Positions 1-7,833 of a stretch of DNA of 63,397 bases are shown here, one piece after another. The position numbers and the translations under genes were made by a program. The notes under the pieces were generated by a model. That model was given only the letters and a program-made list of their open reading frames with translations, was not told the DNA's origin and did no database searches. The stretch comes from Rhizobiales bacterium CCH10-E5 (GTDB lineage Bacteria; Pseudomonadota; Alphaproteobacteria; Rhizobiales; Beijerinckiaceae): NCBI GenBank assembly GCA_001556125.1, contig LSIG01000024.1, positions 1 through 63,397 of the forward strand. The letters are read 5' to 3'. Position 1 is the first letter of the stretch. Each line of letters opens with the position of its first letter.

Positions 1-1156
1 CCCGGCCCCCGCGCCAGCGCCGGCTCCCGCGCCGCAGGCGACCCCCTCCGCGCCGCCGCCCGCTCCGGCTGCGCCGCCACCGGCTCCGGCTGCGCCAACG
101 CTGCGTGACGGCCAGACCCAAGCCACCCCGCCGGCTGCGCCATCCGCGCCGGGGCAGGCCACCGATCAACGCCAGGGTCGCCGCGGCGGCATCGGGCCCG
201 GTGGCGCGGCGGCTATTGGGTTAGGCGCCGGTGTCCTTGGCGGCATCATGGCGACGCAGGGCGCCGAGCGGCTGGAAGATGTCCGCGGCCGCCGCGAGGA
301 GCGGCGCGAGGGTGACGTCACCATCATCCGCGAGCCCGGCCGCACCATCATTCGCGACGACGATCGCACGATCATCCGCCGCGACGAAACGCAACGCTTC
401 CGGGAACTCGGGCTGGAGGCCCGCACCGAGCGGCGCGGCGACGAGAACCGCACGATCTTCGAGCGGCCCGACGGCACCCGCATCGTCACCGTCACCGACG
501 AGGAGGGCCGGCTGATCCGCCGCACGCGGCTCGACCGTGACGGCAGGGAGGTCGTCATCATCGACAACACCCGCCGCGACCGGCCGCGCGACCGTTTCTC
601 GGACGAGATCGTGGTGCTGGAGCGCCCGGCCCTCCGCATCCCGCGCGAGCGCTACATCGTCGACGCCGAGCGGGCTGACGAGGATCTGATCTACGAGACG
701 ATCGTCGCGCCGCCGCTGGCGCCGCTGCCGCGTCGATACACCCTCGACGAGGTGCGCTACTCGCCGGATCTGCGCGCCCAGATGCGCAGCGTCGACATTG
801 ACAGTGTCACCTTCGAGACCGGCTCCTGGGACGTCGCTCCGGGTCAGGCGCAGCGGCTCTCGGTCATCGCCGACTCGATCCGCCGGGCGCTGCAACGCTC
901 CCCCAACGAGGTCTTCCTCGTCGAGGGGCACACCGACGCCGTCGGCTCGGACATCGACAATCTCTCGCTGTCGGACCGGCGCGCGCAGTCGGTCGCGGAA
1001 ATCCTGACCAAGGATTTCGGCGTGCCGCCCGAGAACCTGACGACGCAGGGCTATGGCGAGCAATATCTCAAGGTGAACACGCAGGACGCCGCGCGCGAGA
1101 ACCGTCGCGTCACCCTGCGGCGGATCACCCCGCTGCTGGCGGGTCAGGGCAACTGA
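1..1156 (+). CDS. OmpA-family outer membrane/peptidoglycan-binding protein (5' end missing)
   Basis: The gene enters from the left edge; the reading frame starts at base 2 and stays open upstream of the first ATG at 248, so that ATG is not the start. The visible protein begins with a Pro/Ala-rich low-complexity linker, followed by a Gly/Ala stretch that could be a glycine-zipper membrane segment (about bases 178-250). Next comes a highly charged, repetitive region rich in R, D and E with recurring TIIR-like units. The C-terminus is an OmpA-like domain with VTFETGSWDVAPGQ, VEGHTDAVGS and LSDRRAQSVAEIL, the usual peptidoglycan-binding signature. Such proteins tether the outer membrane to the cell wall. 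It ends at a TGA followed by a good hairpin. OmpA domain is certain; the role of the charged middle is unknown. Confidence 0.85.
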   Translation, partial: PAPAPAPAPAPQATPSAPPPAPAAPPPAPAAPTLRDGQTQATPPAAPSAPGQATDQRQGRRGGIGPGGAAAIGLGAGVLGGIMATQGAERLEDVRGRREERREGDVTIIREPGRTIIRDDDRTIIRRDETQRFRELGLEARTERRGDENRTIFERPDGTRIVTVTDEEGRLIRRTRLDRDGREVVIIDNTRRDRPRDRFSDEIVVLERPALRIPRERYIVDAERADEDLIYETIVAPPLAPLPRRYTLDEVRYSPDLRAQMRSVDIDSVTFETGSWDVAPGQAQRLSVIADSIRRALQRSPNEVFLVEGHTDAVGSDIDNLSLSDRRAQSVAEILTKDFGVPPENLTTQGYGEQYLKVNTQDAARENRRVTLRRITPLLAGQGN

Positions 1157-1181
1157 CCACCACGGCGCTCGCGCTCGATAC

Positions 1182-1207
1182 GGAAGGCCGCCGTGAGGCG
1201 GCCTTCC
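1182..1207 (+). terminator. Stem-loop after the OmpA-family gene
   Basis: An 11-bp perfect stem (GGAAGGCCGCC / GGCGGCCTTCC) with a GTGA tetraloop lies 26 nt after the stop. The following tract is only weakly T-rich (CATTTGGG), so termination is probable rather than certain. Confidence 0.6.
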
Positions 1208-1293
1208 CATTTGGGACAGCAGCGCATTCGCGCCCTCGCATTCACGAAGGCTCAACCCACCGGGCCTATCACCGGAGCGAGGGAGGATCCCCG

Positions 1294-1491
1294 ATGAGCG
1301 ACTCCATGGCTATCGCGCAGAGCTTCGCCGCCATGCAGGCGGCCTCGACGCAGCAGGCGCTGCAGACCGAGATGCTGCGCCAGCAGACGCAGAGCGGCCA
1401 GGCCATCGTCGCCCTTCTCCAGCAGAGCGCCGAGCAGATGCAGGCTGTCCTCCCGGCCGGCCAGGGCCAGACTGTCGACATCACCGCCTGA
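1294..1491 (+). CDS. Small protein, 65 aa, Gln/Ala-rich, possibly YjfB-like (putative motility)
   Basis: This short gene has a strong Shine-Dalgarno (GAGGGAGGATCCCCG before the ATG) and sits between two real genes on the same strand. The product is hydrophilic, helical and Gln-rich (AASTQQALQTEMLRQQTQSG). It has no signal peptide or membrane segment. The pattern of a short acidic-Ala N-terminus, a Gln-rich helix and a small C-terminal tail resembles the YjfB family of putative motility proteins. That resemblance is by eye only and no flagellar gene is nearby. The function is unknown; the reading frame itself is well supported by its ribosome binding site. Confidence 0.6.
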   Translation: MSDSMAIAQSFAAMQAASTQQALQTEMLRQQTQSGQAIVALLQQSAEQMQAVLPAGQGQTVDITA

Positions 1492-1541
1492 GGCGCGCGC
1501 CCCCTTCCGGAACGGCCGCGAATCCCGCACAATCGCGGGCG

Positions 1542-2285
1542 ATGCGGCTCTCCCTCTTCAAGCGCAAGCCCGATCCCGAGCGGATCGAGGTCTCCCATGC
1601 CGGGGTGCTCTATCCCGTGCAGATCAAGCGGCGGGCGAGCGCGCGGCGGATGACGCTGCGCGTCTCGCAGGCCAGCGGCGAGATCACGCTGACCCTGCCC
1701 GAGCGGGCCGATTTCGCCGCGGGCCGGCTCTTCGCCGAGAACCATGGCGGCTGGATCGCGGCCCGCCTCGCCAAGCGGCCCCAACTCATTCCCTTCGAGC
1801 CGGGCCGGACGATTCCGTTCCGCGGCACGCCCCATCGCATCGTCCACTGGTCGAAGGCGCGCGGCCTGACCCGCGCCACGACCGATCAGGACGGCGCGCC
1901 AATCCTCGCCGTCGCCGGCGAGAGCGCCCATGTGCCGCGCCGGATCAGGGATTTCCTGCGCCGCGCCGCGCTGGAGGATCTCGAGGAGGCGGTCGCTCGC
2001 CACACCGCCGCGCTCGGCATCCCCGCCCGCCGGATCACGATCCGCGACACCACCAGCCGCTGGGGCTCCTGCTCCTCGCAGGGGCACCTGAATTTCTCCT
2101 GGCGGCTGATCCTGGCTCCGCCGCTGGTGCTGGACTATCTCGCTGCCCATGAGGTCGCCCATCTCAAGGAGATGAACCATTCGCACAGCTTCTGGGCGCT
2201 GACCCACAAGCTCTGCCCGCGGACGGAGGAGGCGGAGGCCTGGCTCAAGCGCCACGGCGCCGGGCTGCATGCCTATGGTGCGTGA
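1542..2285 (+). CDS. YgjP-type (DUF45/M48-like) metallopeptidase domain protein
   Basis: The 247-aa protein carries the zinc motif HEVAHLKEMNHSHSFW near residues 203-218, preceded by DTTSRWGSCSSQGHLNFSWR. Both are hallmarks of the YgjP/SprT-like DUF45 family. These are soluble zincin-fold proteins; members are annotated as metallopeptidases, but substrates are mostly unknown. The N-terminal half is the typical beta-rich YgjP domain (IKRRASARRMTLRVS). There is no signal peptide, so it should be cytoplasmic. It lies about 50 nt after the small protein gene and is convergent with the GNAT gene, with about 40 nt between the ends. Family assignment is firm; biological role is not. Confidence 0.85.
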   Translation: MRLSLFKRKPDPERIEVSHAGVLYPVQIKRRASARRMTLRVSQASGEITLTLPERADFAAGRLFAENHGGWIAARLAKRPQLIPFEPGRTIPFRGTPHRIVHWSKARGLTRATTDQDGAPILAVAGESAHVPRRIRDFLRRAALEDLEEAVARHTAALGIPARRITIRDTTSRWGSCSSQGHLNFSWRLILAPPLVLDYLAAHEVAHLKEMNHSHSFWALTHKLCPRTEEAEAWLKRHGAGLHAYGA

Positions 2286-2327
2286 ACCCCGCGTGTTTGG
2301 CGTCCCTGCCGCGATCGGGCTCGCGCG

Positions 2328-2837
2328 TTAAGCGCCCTCGTCGCGTAGCGACAGGGCGATGTCCTGCAGGGATCGAAACAGCATCAGCGGGTCGCCGGGC
2401 GAGGCGATGAAGCCGCGCCGGAGCCAGAAGCGCTGCGCCTGATCGTCGATCGCCCGCACCAGCAGCGCCCGGCCGCCGATCAGGCCGGAGACCTGGACAC
2501 AGCGTTCCAGCGCGTGCCTGACGAGCCCCGTGCCGATCCCGCGTCCGACCCAGCGACGGTCCGTCGCGAGCTGGCCCAGCAACAGGCAGGGAATCGGATC
2601 GGGCGGCTGGCCGGTCCGGATCGAGCGCGGCAGCGCGCTCGGCGTGATCGCCGTCGGCGCCAGCCCGCAATAGGCGATCACGCGGTTGTCGGCCTGAACC
2701 ACCATGACGGCGGTGAAGCCCTTGCGATGGTTCGAGAGCGCCCGCTGCTTCAGCCACAGGTCGAGGGCCGGCTGGCCGGAATCGAAGGCCGAGAGGTCAT
2801 GCGCCTCGGTCAGCGGCTCCGGTGGCGAGATCGTCAC
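2328..2837 (-). CDS. GNAT-family acetyltransferase, TacT-type toxin of a type II TA pair
   Basis: The 169-aa protein has the TacT-like layout: an N-terminal FDSGQPALDLWLKQRA segment, which in this family precedes the core, and the acetyl-CoA binding motif RRWVGRGIG at about residues 94-102. TacT toxins acetylate aminoacyl-tRNA and stop translation. The start is GTG at 2837, one base after the stop of the DUF1778 gene, so translation is likely coupled. Oddity: the motif normally written FYxxxGF near residue 140, which holds the catalytic tyrosine in TacT, reads FWLRRGF here (W138). It may be a weakened toxin or use another residue. Membership in the GNAT/TacT group is confident; toxicity is inferred from the pairing. 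Confidence 0.82.
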   Translation of the reverse strand: MTISPPEPLTEAHDLSAFDSGQPALDLWLKQRALSNHRKGFTAVMVVQADNRVIAYCGLAPTAITPSALPRSIRTGQPPDPIPCLLLGQLATDRRWVGRGIGTGLVRHALERCVQVSGLIGGRALLVRAIDDQAQRFWLRRGFIASPGDPLMLFRSLQDIALSLRDEGA

Positions 2838-2838
2838 G

Positions 2839-3141
2839 CTAGCCCCTGTCGGCGCTGTCGGTCGTCTCCCAGGGCGCCCGCCGGCGCAGCAGTTCGGCCA
2901 TGGCGGGCACGCGTTCGGCCGGTTTGGCCAGCATGGCGACGAAGGCCTCGAAATCGGCCGGGCTCAGGCGGATCGACAGGCTGTCCATCACCGCCTCCTC
3001 GGCCGCGCGCACCGCCGAATCGCGAACGAACTGCGTCCGCGAATGGCCACGCAGCTTCGCCGCCCTGTCGATGAGGGCGATATCGGCTTCGGGAAGCCGC
3101 ATCGACAGGGGATGATCTTTGCGTGTCGCCGCGCGCGTCAT
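2839..3141 (-). CDS. DUF1778 (TacA-like) antitoxin
   Basis: The 100-aa protein has an N-terminal ribbon-helix-helix-type region (LSMRLPEADIALIDRAAKL) and the GHSRTQFVRDSAVRAAEE segment typical of DUF1778 antitoxins. The C-terminal tail (residues about 55-100) is where such antitoxins wrap their GNAT partner. In the family, the antitoxin binds the operon promoter and represses both genes, with conditional cooperativity. It is the upstream gene of the pair, one base from the toxin. The upstream 130 bp, shared divergently with the efflux gene, should hold the autoregulated promoter. I expect it to be cytoplasmic. Confidence 0.85.
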   Translation of the reverse strand: MTRAATRKDHPLSMRLPEADIALIDRAAKLRGHSRTQFVRDSAVRAAEEAVMDSLSIRLSPADFEAFVAMLAKPAERVPAMAELLRRRAPWETTDSADRG

Positions 3142-3270
3142 CGGACGATCCTCGTTGGGTATCGGTCAGGAAGGTAGCGCGTTTTGAACTACGCGACCAG
3201 AGGGATCGGCGCTTGATCCTGTTGGCGTCGCGCTCCACAAGGATCCCACGTTCCGCTCACGCCGGCTGCC

Positions 3271-4467
3271 ATGACACTCCGCCCCGACACACTGGCGATG
3301 ACCGCCGTTCTCGCCATGCTGACGGCGCTCGGCCCGCTTTCGACCGATTTCTACCTGCCCTCGCTGCCCGACATCGTCCGCGTCATGGAGACCGACGTGG
3401 CCGGGGCGCAGGCGACGCTCTCGGCCTTCCTGTTCGGCTTCGCGGGCGGGCAGATTCTCTGGGGGCCGCTCTCCGACCGGCTCGGGCGCCGCCCGGTCCT
3501 GCTGACGGGGCTCGCCCTGTTCACGCTCGCGACCCTAGCCTGCGCGCTGGCGCCTTCGATCGAGGCGCTGACCGTGGCCCGCGCCGTCCAGGCGCTGGGG
3601 GCCTCCGGGCCGATCGTGCTGGGCCGCGCCATGGTGCGCGATCTCTATGAAGGGCCGCGCGCCGGCCGCGAACTCGCCCGGATGGGCATGATCATGGGGC
3701 TGGTGCCGGCGGTCGCGCCGGTGCTGGGCGGCGTGCTGCAGCAGGCCTTCGGCTGGCGCTCGACCTTTGTCGCCTCGCTCGCCTTCGCCGCGGTGCTGGC
3801 TGTCGTGGTCGGTCTCCTGTTGCCCGAAACCCTGAAGACCCGTTCGCGCGAGCCCTTGTCCCTGCTCGCCATCATCAAGGGCTTCGGCACGCTGCTGCAG
3901 AACCGCGCCTACCGGGTTTATGTCGGGCTGACGGCGCTGGCCTATGGCGGCCTCTTCGCCTTCATCTCGGGCTCGTCGTTCGTCCTGATCGGCATCCACG
4001 GCCTGACGCCGGCGCAATACGGCCTGTCCTTCGGCTTCGGCGTGCTCGGCTTCATCCTCGGCACCATCCTCGCGCAGAGGCTGGTCGGGCGCCGCGGCAT
4101 GGATGGTGTCATCGCGCTCGGCGTCGCCTGCCTCGCGGGCGGCGGGCTCGCCATGCTGCTCTGCGTGCTGACCGGCTTCGCCGGCCCCTTCGGCGTGATC
4201 GTGCCGATGGCGCTCTATGCCTGCGGCGTCGGGCTGACCATGCCGCAGGCCCAGGCCTCGGCGATGATGCCCTTTCCGGACCGGGCGGGCGCCGCCTCCT
4301 CCTTCACCGGGCTCTGCCAGATGCTGTTCTCGGCCTGCGTCGGGCTGCTCGTCGGCCACGCGCTGAAGAGCGGCGCGCTGCCCCTGCCGCTGGTGATGTC
4401 GGCGATCGGTGTCGCCGCGCTGGTGCTGTTCAAGGCGAGCGCCGCCATACGGGCTGCGAAAGCCTGA
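3271..4467 (+). CDS. Bcr/CflA-family multidrug efflux MFS transporter
   Basis: The 398-aa protein is hydrophobic throughout with about 12 predicted membrane helices. It has the Bcr/CflA N-terminus (ALGPLSTDFYLPSLPDI) and the MFS loop 2-3 signature GPLSDRLGRRPVLLTGL. Motif C of drug/proton antiporters is represented by MGLVPAVAPVLGGVLQQAFG. It should export drugs in exchange for protons across the inner membrane. The length is normal for the family. It is divergent from the TA pair and its stop is only four bases from the stop of the convergent penicillin-binding protein gene, so there is no room for separate terminators. The actual substrate cannot be told from sequence. Confidence 0.88.
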   Translation: MTLRPDTLAMTAVLAMLTALGPLSTDFYLPSLPDIVRVMETDVAGAQATLSAFLFGFAGGQILWGPLSDRLGRRPVLLTGLALFTLATLACALAPSIEALTVARAVQALGASGPIVLGRAMVRDLYEGPRAGRELARMGMIMGLVPAVAPVLGGVLQQAFGWRSTFVASLAFAAVLAVVVGLLLPETLKTRSREPLSLLAIIKGFGTLLQNRAYRVYVGLTALAYGGLFAFISGSSFVLIGIHGLTPAQYGLSFGFGVLGFILGTILAQRLVGRRGMDGVIALGVACLAGGGLAMLLCVLTGFAGPFGVIVPMALYACGVGLTMPQAQASAMMPFPDRAGAASSFTGLCQMLFSACVGLLVGHALKSGALPLPLVMSAIGVAALVLFKASAAIRAAKA

Positions 4468-4471
4468 CAGC

Positions 4472-6619
4472 TCAGCCGCCGAACAGCCGCTCCAGGAAGT
4501 TCTTTTCCTGCGGCGCCGGGGGCACCCAGGCGCGGTCGCTGTCGGCGGTCTGGGTGTTGACGGGCGGGCGCGTACCGGCGACGGGCGCGCCGCCGTCGAA
4601 GATCGAGCGCGGCGTGCCCTGCCAGAGACCGCCGGGCAGCGGCGCGGGCTGCGCCCCGGCATGGGCGGCCTTCATGTACTTGCCCCAGATCTCGGCCGGC
4701 AGCCCGCTGCCGGCGACCCGCTTCATCGCGCTGTTGTCGTCATTGCCGAGCCAGACAGAGGTGACGAGCCTTGCCGTGTAGCCGACGAACCAGGCGTCGC
4801 GGAAATCCTGCGTGGTGCCGGACTTGCCACCCACCTCCCAGCCGGGGATGTTGGCCTTGGCACCGGTGCCGCTGACCATCACCTCATGCAGCATGGCGTT
4901 CATCATCGACAGCGTCTGCGGCTGGATGACCGGGCCGAAGCTCGTCGCCGCGCGGGCATAGATCACCTTGCCGGAGGAAGACTTCACCTCCCGGATGACA
5001 TAGGGAAGCACGCTCTGGCCGCCATTGGCGAAGGTGGCATAGGCCGCCGTCAGCTCGACCGGCGTCACCTCCGAGGTGCCGAGCGCCAGCGAGAGATTGG
5101 GCTGCAGCGCCGAGTTGATGCCGAGGCGCTGGGCGGTGCGGATGACCTCCTTGGGCGTCACTTCGTTGATCAGCCGCGCCGCGATCGTGTTCAGCGAATG
5201 CGCCAGCGCGGTCTGGAGGGTGACCGGGCCGCGATAGGTCCGGGAATAGTTCTCCGGCTCCCAGCCCTTGAACGAGACCGGGCTGTCGTCGCGGATCGTG
5301 TCGGGCGTCAGGCCCTTTTCCAGCGCCGCGAGATAGACGAAGGGCTTGAAGGCCGAGCCCGGCTGGCGCTTCGCCGCCGTGGCGCGGTTGAACTGGCTCT
5401 TGGTGTAGTCGCGCCCGCCGATCAGCGCGCGGATGCCGCCGTCGCTCGCCATCGAGACGACCGCGCCCTGGCTCACGCCCTGCTTGGCGCCCTGCGCGGC
5501 CAGCGCCTCGACCAGGATCGTCTCGGCCGAGGACTGCAGCTTGGTGTCGATCGTGGTCAACACGGTGACGTCGCCCTCGACCGCGCCGATGAAGTCGTCG
5601 AGCACGTCCATGACATAGTCGGCGGCATAGTTGACCGAGCCCGCGCCGATGCGCTCGGCAGCTTCCGCGGGGGCGACGAGCGCGGTCTTGGCGGCGTTTG
5701 GCGAGATCAGCCCCTGGTCGGCCATCGCGGCGATGACGAGCTGGGCGCGCTTCTCGGCCGCTTCCGGGTTGCGGTTGGGCGCCAGACGCGAAGGCGCCTG
5801 GACGAGGCCGGCCAGCATCGCCGCCTCCGCGATCGTCACCGAACGCGCCGATTTGTTGAAATAGCGCTGCGCCGCCGCCTCGACGCCATAGGCGCCCGAG
5901 CCGAAATAGACGCGGTTGAGATAGAGCTCGAGGATCTGGTCCTTGCTGTAGGTCCGCTCCAGCCAGAGCGCCAGGATCGCCTCCTGGATCTTGCGCGCCG
6001 CCGTGCGTTCCTGGGTCAGGAACAGGTTCTTGGCGAGCTGCTGGGTCAGCGTCGAGCCGCCCTGCACCCCGCCGCTGCGGCGCAGATTGTTGACCAGCGC
6101 GCGCCCGAGGCCGATCGGGTCGATGCCGAAATGCTCGTAGAAGCGCCTGTCCTCGATCGCGACGAACGCCTTGGGCAGATAGGGCGGCACCTCGCCGATG
6201 GTGATGGTGCGCCCGCCGGTCTCGCCGCGATTGGCCAGCAGCGAGCCGTCGGCGGCGAGGATCGCGATGTTGGGCGGCCGCTTCGGGACGGTGAGCTGGT
6301 TGATCGGCGGCAGCTGCGCGGCGTGATAGGCGATCAGCCCGCCGAGCCCGATCGCGCACCAGAGGCCGAGCACCAGCGTCCAGTAGAACAGCCCGCCGAG
6401 GAAGGACCGTCCGCGCCGCCCGCGCCGGCGGCCTCCGCCGCCACCGCTGCGCTTGTCGCGACGCGGCGGCTGGCGTGCCTCGCTGCGGGGCGGGGCGCGA
6501 TGGCCCCTGACAGGCCGGTCTTCGTCGGAAAGGCGCATGTCGAAGTCGTCGCGGCTTCCGCCCCGCCCTGATTCGAAGGAGGGCTCACGCCGCTCGGCCC
6601 GTTTCGTCCGGTCGTTCAT
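4472..6619 (-). CDS. Class A penicillin-binding protein (PBP1A-type transglycosylase/transpeptidase)
   Basis: The 715-aa bifunctional murein synthase has a cytoplasmic Arg/Gly-rich tail (residues 1-72) and one membrane anchor (about 73-98). The glycosyltransferase domain contains EDRRFYEHFG (Glu156) and GGSTLTQQLAKNLF (188-201). The transpeptidase domain contains SAFK (Ser422), SLN (475-477) and KSGT (599-602). All catalytic motifs are intact. It polymerises lipid II and crosslinks peptidoglycan in the periplasm. Unlike E. coli PBP1A it lacks a large inserted outer domain, as usual in alphaproteobacterial short forms. A TTAA-N7-TTAA site sits about 76-90 nt upstream of the start and may be a CtrA box. 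Assignment to class A is certain; the exact paralogue name is not. Confidence 0.93.
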   Translation of the reverse strand: MNDRTKRAERREPSFESGRGGSRDDFDMRLSDEDRPVRGHRAPPRSEARQPPRRDKRSGGGGGRRRGRRGRSFLGGLFYWTLVLGLWCAIGLGGLIAYHAAQLPPINQLTVPKRPPNIAILAADGSLLANRGETGGRTITIGEVPPYLPKAFVAIEDRRFYEHFGIDPIGLGRALVNNLRRSGGVQGGSTLTQQLAKNLFLTQERTAARKIQEAILALWLERTYSKDQILELYLNRVYFGSGAYGVEAAAQRYFNKSARSVTIAEAAMLAGLVQAPSRLAPNRNPEAAEKRAQLVIAAMADQGLISPNAAKTALVAPAEAAERIGAGSVNYAADYVMDVLDDFIGAVEGDVTVLTTIDTKLQSSAETILVEALAAQGAKQGVSQGAVVSMASDGGIRALIGGRDYTKSQFNRATAAKRQPGSAFKPFVYLAALEKGLTPDTIRDDSPVSFKGWEPENYSRTYRGPVTLQTALAHSLNTIAARLINEVTPKEVIRTAQRLGINSALQPNLSLALGTSEVTPVELTAAYATFANGGQSVLPYVIREVKSSSGKVIYARAATSFGPVIQPQTLSMMNAMLHEVMVSGTGAKANIPGWEVGGKSGTTQDFRDAWFVGYTARLVTSVWLGNDDNSAMKRVAGSGLPAEIWGKYMKAAHAGAQPAPLPGGLWQGTPRSIFDGGAPVAGTRPPVNTQTADSDRAWVPPAPQEKNFLERLFGG

Positions 6620-6694
6620 CCTGCCCCGTCACGCCGAAGGCCGCCGGAGGTCACGGCCGGCCGGATGCTCACACAGGAGTTAAACATGGCGCTT

Positions 6695-6709
6695 TTAAGG
6701 GGTGGTTAA
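6695..6709 (-). promoter_or_regulatory. Candidate CtrA box upstream of the class A PBP gene
   Basis: The bases read TTAA GGGGTGG TTAA on the plus strand, an exact TTAA-N7-TTAA spacing. Read on the minus strand it starts TTAACCA, also like the Caulobacter CtrA site. It lies about 80 nt upstream of the PBP start. Known biology: CtrA controls envelope and division genes in alphaproteobacteria, and this window also encodes DivL, a CtrA-pathway regulator. Four-base half-sites occur by chance, though rarely in DNA this GC-rich. Confidence 0.45.
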
Positions 6710-6918
6710 GCCTGCCGCCCCCCGCGCATAGCCTCCTTGTCGCGGTAACGTGAAGATGTTGCGCGAATGCAAGACCGGCCTGGCGGCCGCCCTGCCTTGC
6801 GGAGCCTGCGACATTCCGCCATCTCCTCGGCAAAAATCGCGAGGGAAACGCCGGGACAACCTCATCCTGGCCGGGGACACAAGGTCCTGCCGGCGAACTG
6901 CCTCACAGAGAGACATCC

Positions 6919-7311
6919 ATGCTCGCATCAGCCCAGCGCTTCCAGCCCTACGCCCTTGCACTTCTGCGGATCTTCACCTCCCTCAGCTTCATCTCGCATG
7001 GCACACAGAAGCTGCTCGCCTTCCCGGCTGCACCGTCCTGGGGCATGCCGGCCGCCTTCTCCCTGCCCTGGACCGCGGGCGTGCTGGAGATCGTCGGCGG
7101 CGCGCTGGTGCTGATCGGCTTCCTGACCCGTCCGGCCGCCTTCATCCTGTCGGGCCTGATGGCGGTGGCCTACTGGATGGCCCATGGCTCGAAGGGCTTC
7201 TATCCGATCCTGAACGGCGGCGAGGCGGCCATGCTGTTCTGCTTCATCTTCCTCTACATCTTCACCGCCGGCCCCGGCGCCTTCAGCGTCGACGGCGCGC
7301 GCCGCGGCTGA
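6919..7311 (+). CDS. DoxX-family integral membrane protein
   Basis: The 130-aa protein has four predicted membrane helices and the DoxX pattern: LRIFTSLSFISHGTQKL in helix 1, LEIVGGALVLIGFLTRPAA in helix 2-3, and a C-terminal helix followed by a short charged tail. DoxX proteins are small inner-membrane proteins linked in some species to thiosulfate:quinone oxidoreduction, membrane stress or redox homeostasis. Most homologues lack a proven reaction. The gene stands alone, with a 299-bp upstream region shared divergently with the PBP gene, and ends at a strong bidirectional terminator shared with trxA. A GAGAGACATCC sequence precedes the ATG. No more specific function can be supported. Confidence 0.85.
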   Translation: MLASAQRFQPYALALLRIFTSLSFISHGTQKLLAFPAAPSWGMPAAFSLPWTAGVLEIVGGALVLIGFLTRPAAFILSGLMAVAYWMAHGSKGFYPILNGGEAAMLFCFIFLYIFTAGPGAFSVDGARRG

Positions 7312-7328
7312 TCAGGCCCTACGAACAG

Positions 7329-7364
7329 AAAAGGCCCGCCATCCGGAAGGAGGGCGGGCCTTTT
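7329..7364. terminator. Bidirectional intrinsic terminator between doxX-like gene and trxA
   Basis: A 12-bp perfect stem, AAAAGGCCCGCC (7329-7340) against GGCGGGCCTTTT (7353-7364), with a 12-nt loop. The flanking A4 and T4 runs give a U-tract in both directions, so it should end both the plus-strand doxX transcript and the minus-strand trxA transcript. Confidence 0.88.
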
Positions 7365-7385
7365 GCGTTGGCGACGGAGCGCCAC

Positions 7386-7706
7386 TCAGACGGCGCCGGC
7401 GATCCAGCGCGAGAGGTCGCTCTTCGGCGCGGCGCCGACCTTCTGGGAGGCCAGCTTGCCGTCCTTGAACAGCATCAGGGTCGGGATGGAGCGGATGCCG
7501 AACTGGGCGGGGATCGCCTGGTTCTCGTCGACATTCATCTTCACGATCTTGACCTTGCCGTCCATTTCGCCGGCGATCTCCTCGAGCGCCGGGCCGATCA
7601 TGCGGCAGGGGCCGCACCACTCGGCCCAGAAATCGACGACGACCGGCTCGCTCGACTTGAGGACGTCCGCCTCGAAGCTCGCATCGGTGACTTTGCTGGT
7701 GGCCAT
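7386..7706 (-). CDS. trxA: Thioredoxin
   Basis: This is a classic 106-aa thioredoxin with the active site WCGPCRM, the upstream FWAEWCGPC strand and the cis-Pro loop [11 protein letters not shown]. It reduces protein disulfides in the cytoplasm as partner of thioredoxin reductase, supplying for example ribonucleotide reductase and PAPS/methionine sulfoxide reductases. The length and motifs are canonical. It sits downstream of the addB-addA chain, an arrangement common in Hyphomicrobiales. A 127-nt gap to the DUF1345 gene suggests it also has its own promoter. It ends at the bidirectional terminator. Confidence 0.96.
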   Translation of the reverse strand: MATSKVTDASFEADVLKSSEPVVVDFWAEWCGPCRMIGPALEEIAGEMDGKVKIVKMNVDENQAIPAQFGIRSIPTLMLFKDGKLASQKVGAAPKSDLSRWIAGAV

Positions 7707-7833
7707 GGCGTTTCGCCTTTCAAAGAGGGGTGGCGGGAGCGCCGCCTTCGTTGGGCAAGCTAGGAACGCGCCCCCGCGGGGTCAAGGCGCTGCCGCCGCA
7801 GGGGCAGCCCTGTCCACGGATCATGCCGCCGCC

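Noticed and set aside
4409..6571. A 720-codon open frame antisense to the class A PBP gene
   Set aside because: The PBP on the other strand has every catalytic motif. The antisense frame is Arg/Asp/Gln-rich without any domain, as expected from codon bias in high-GC DNA.
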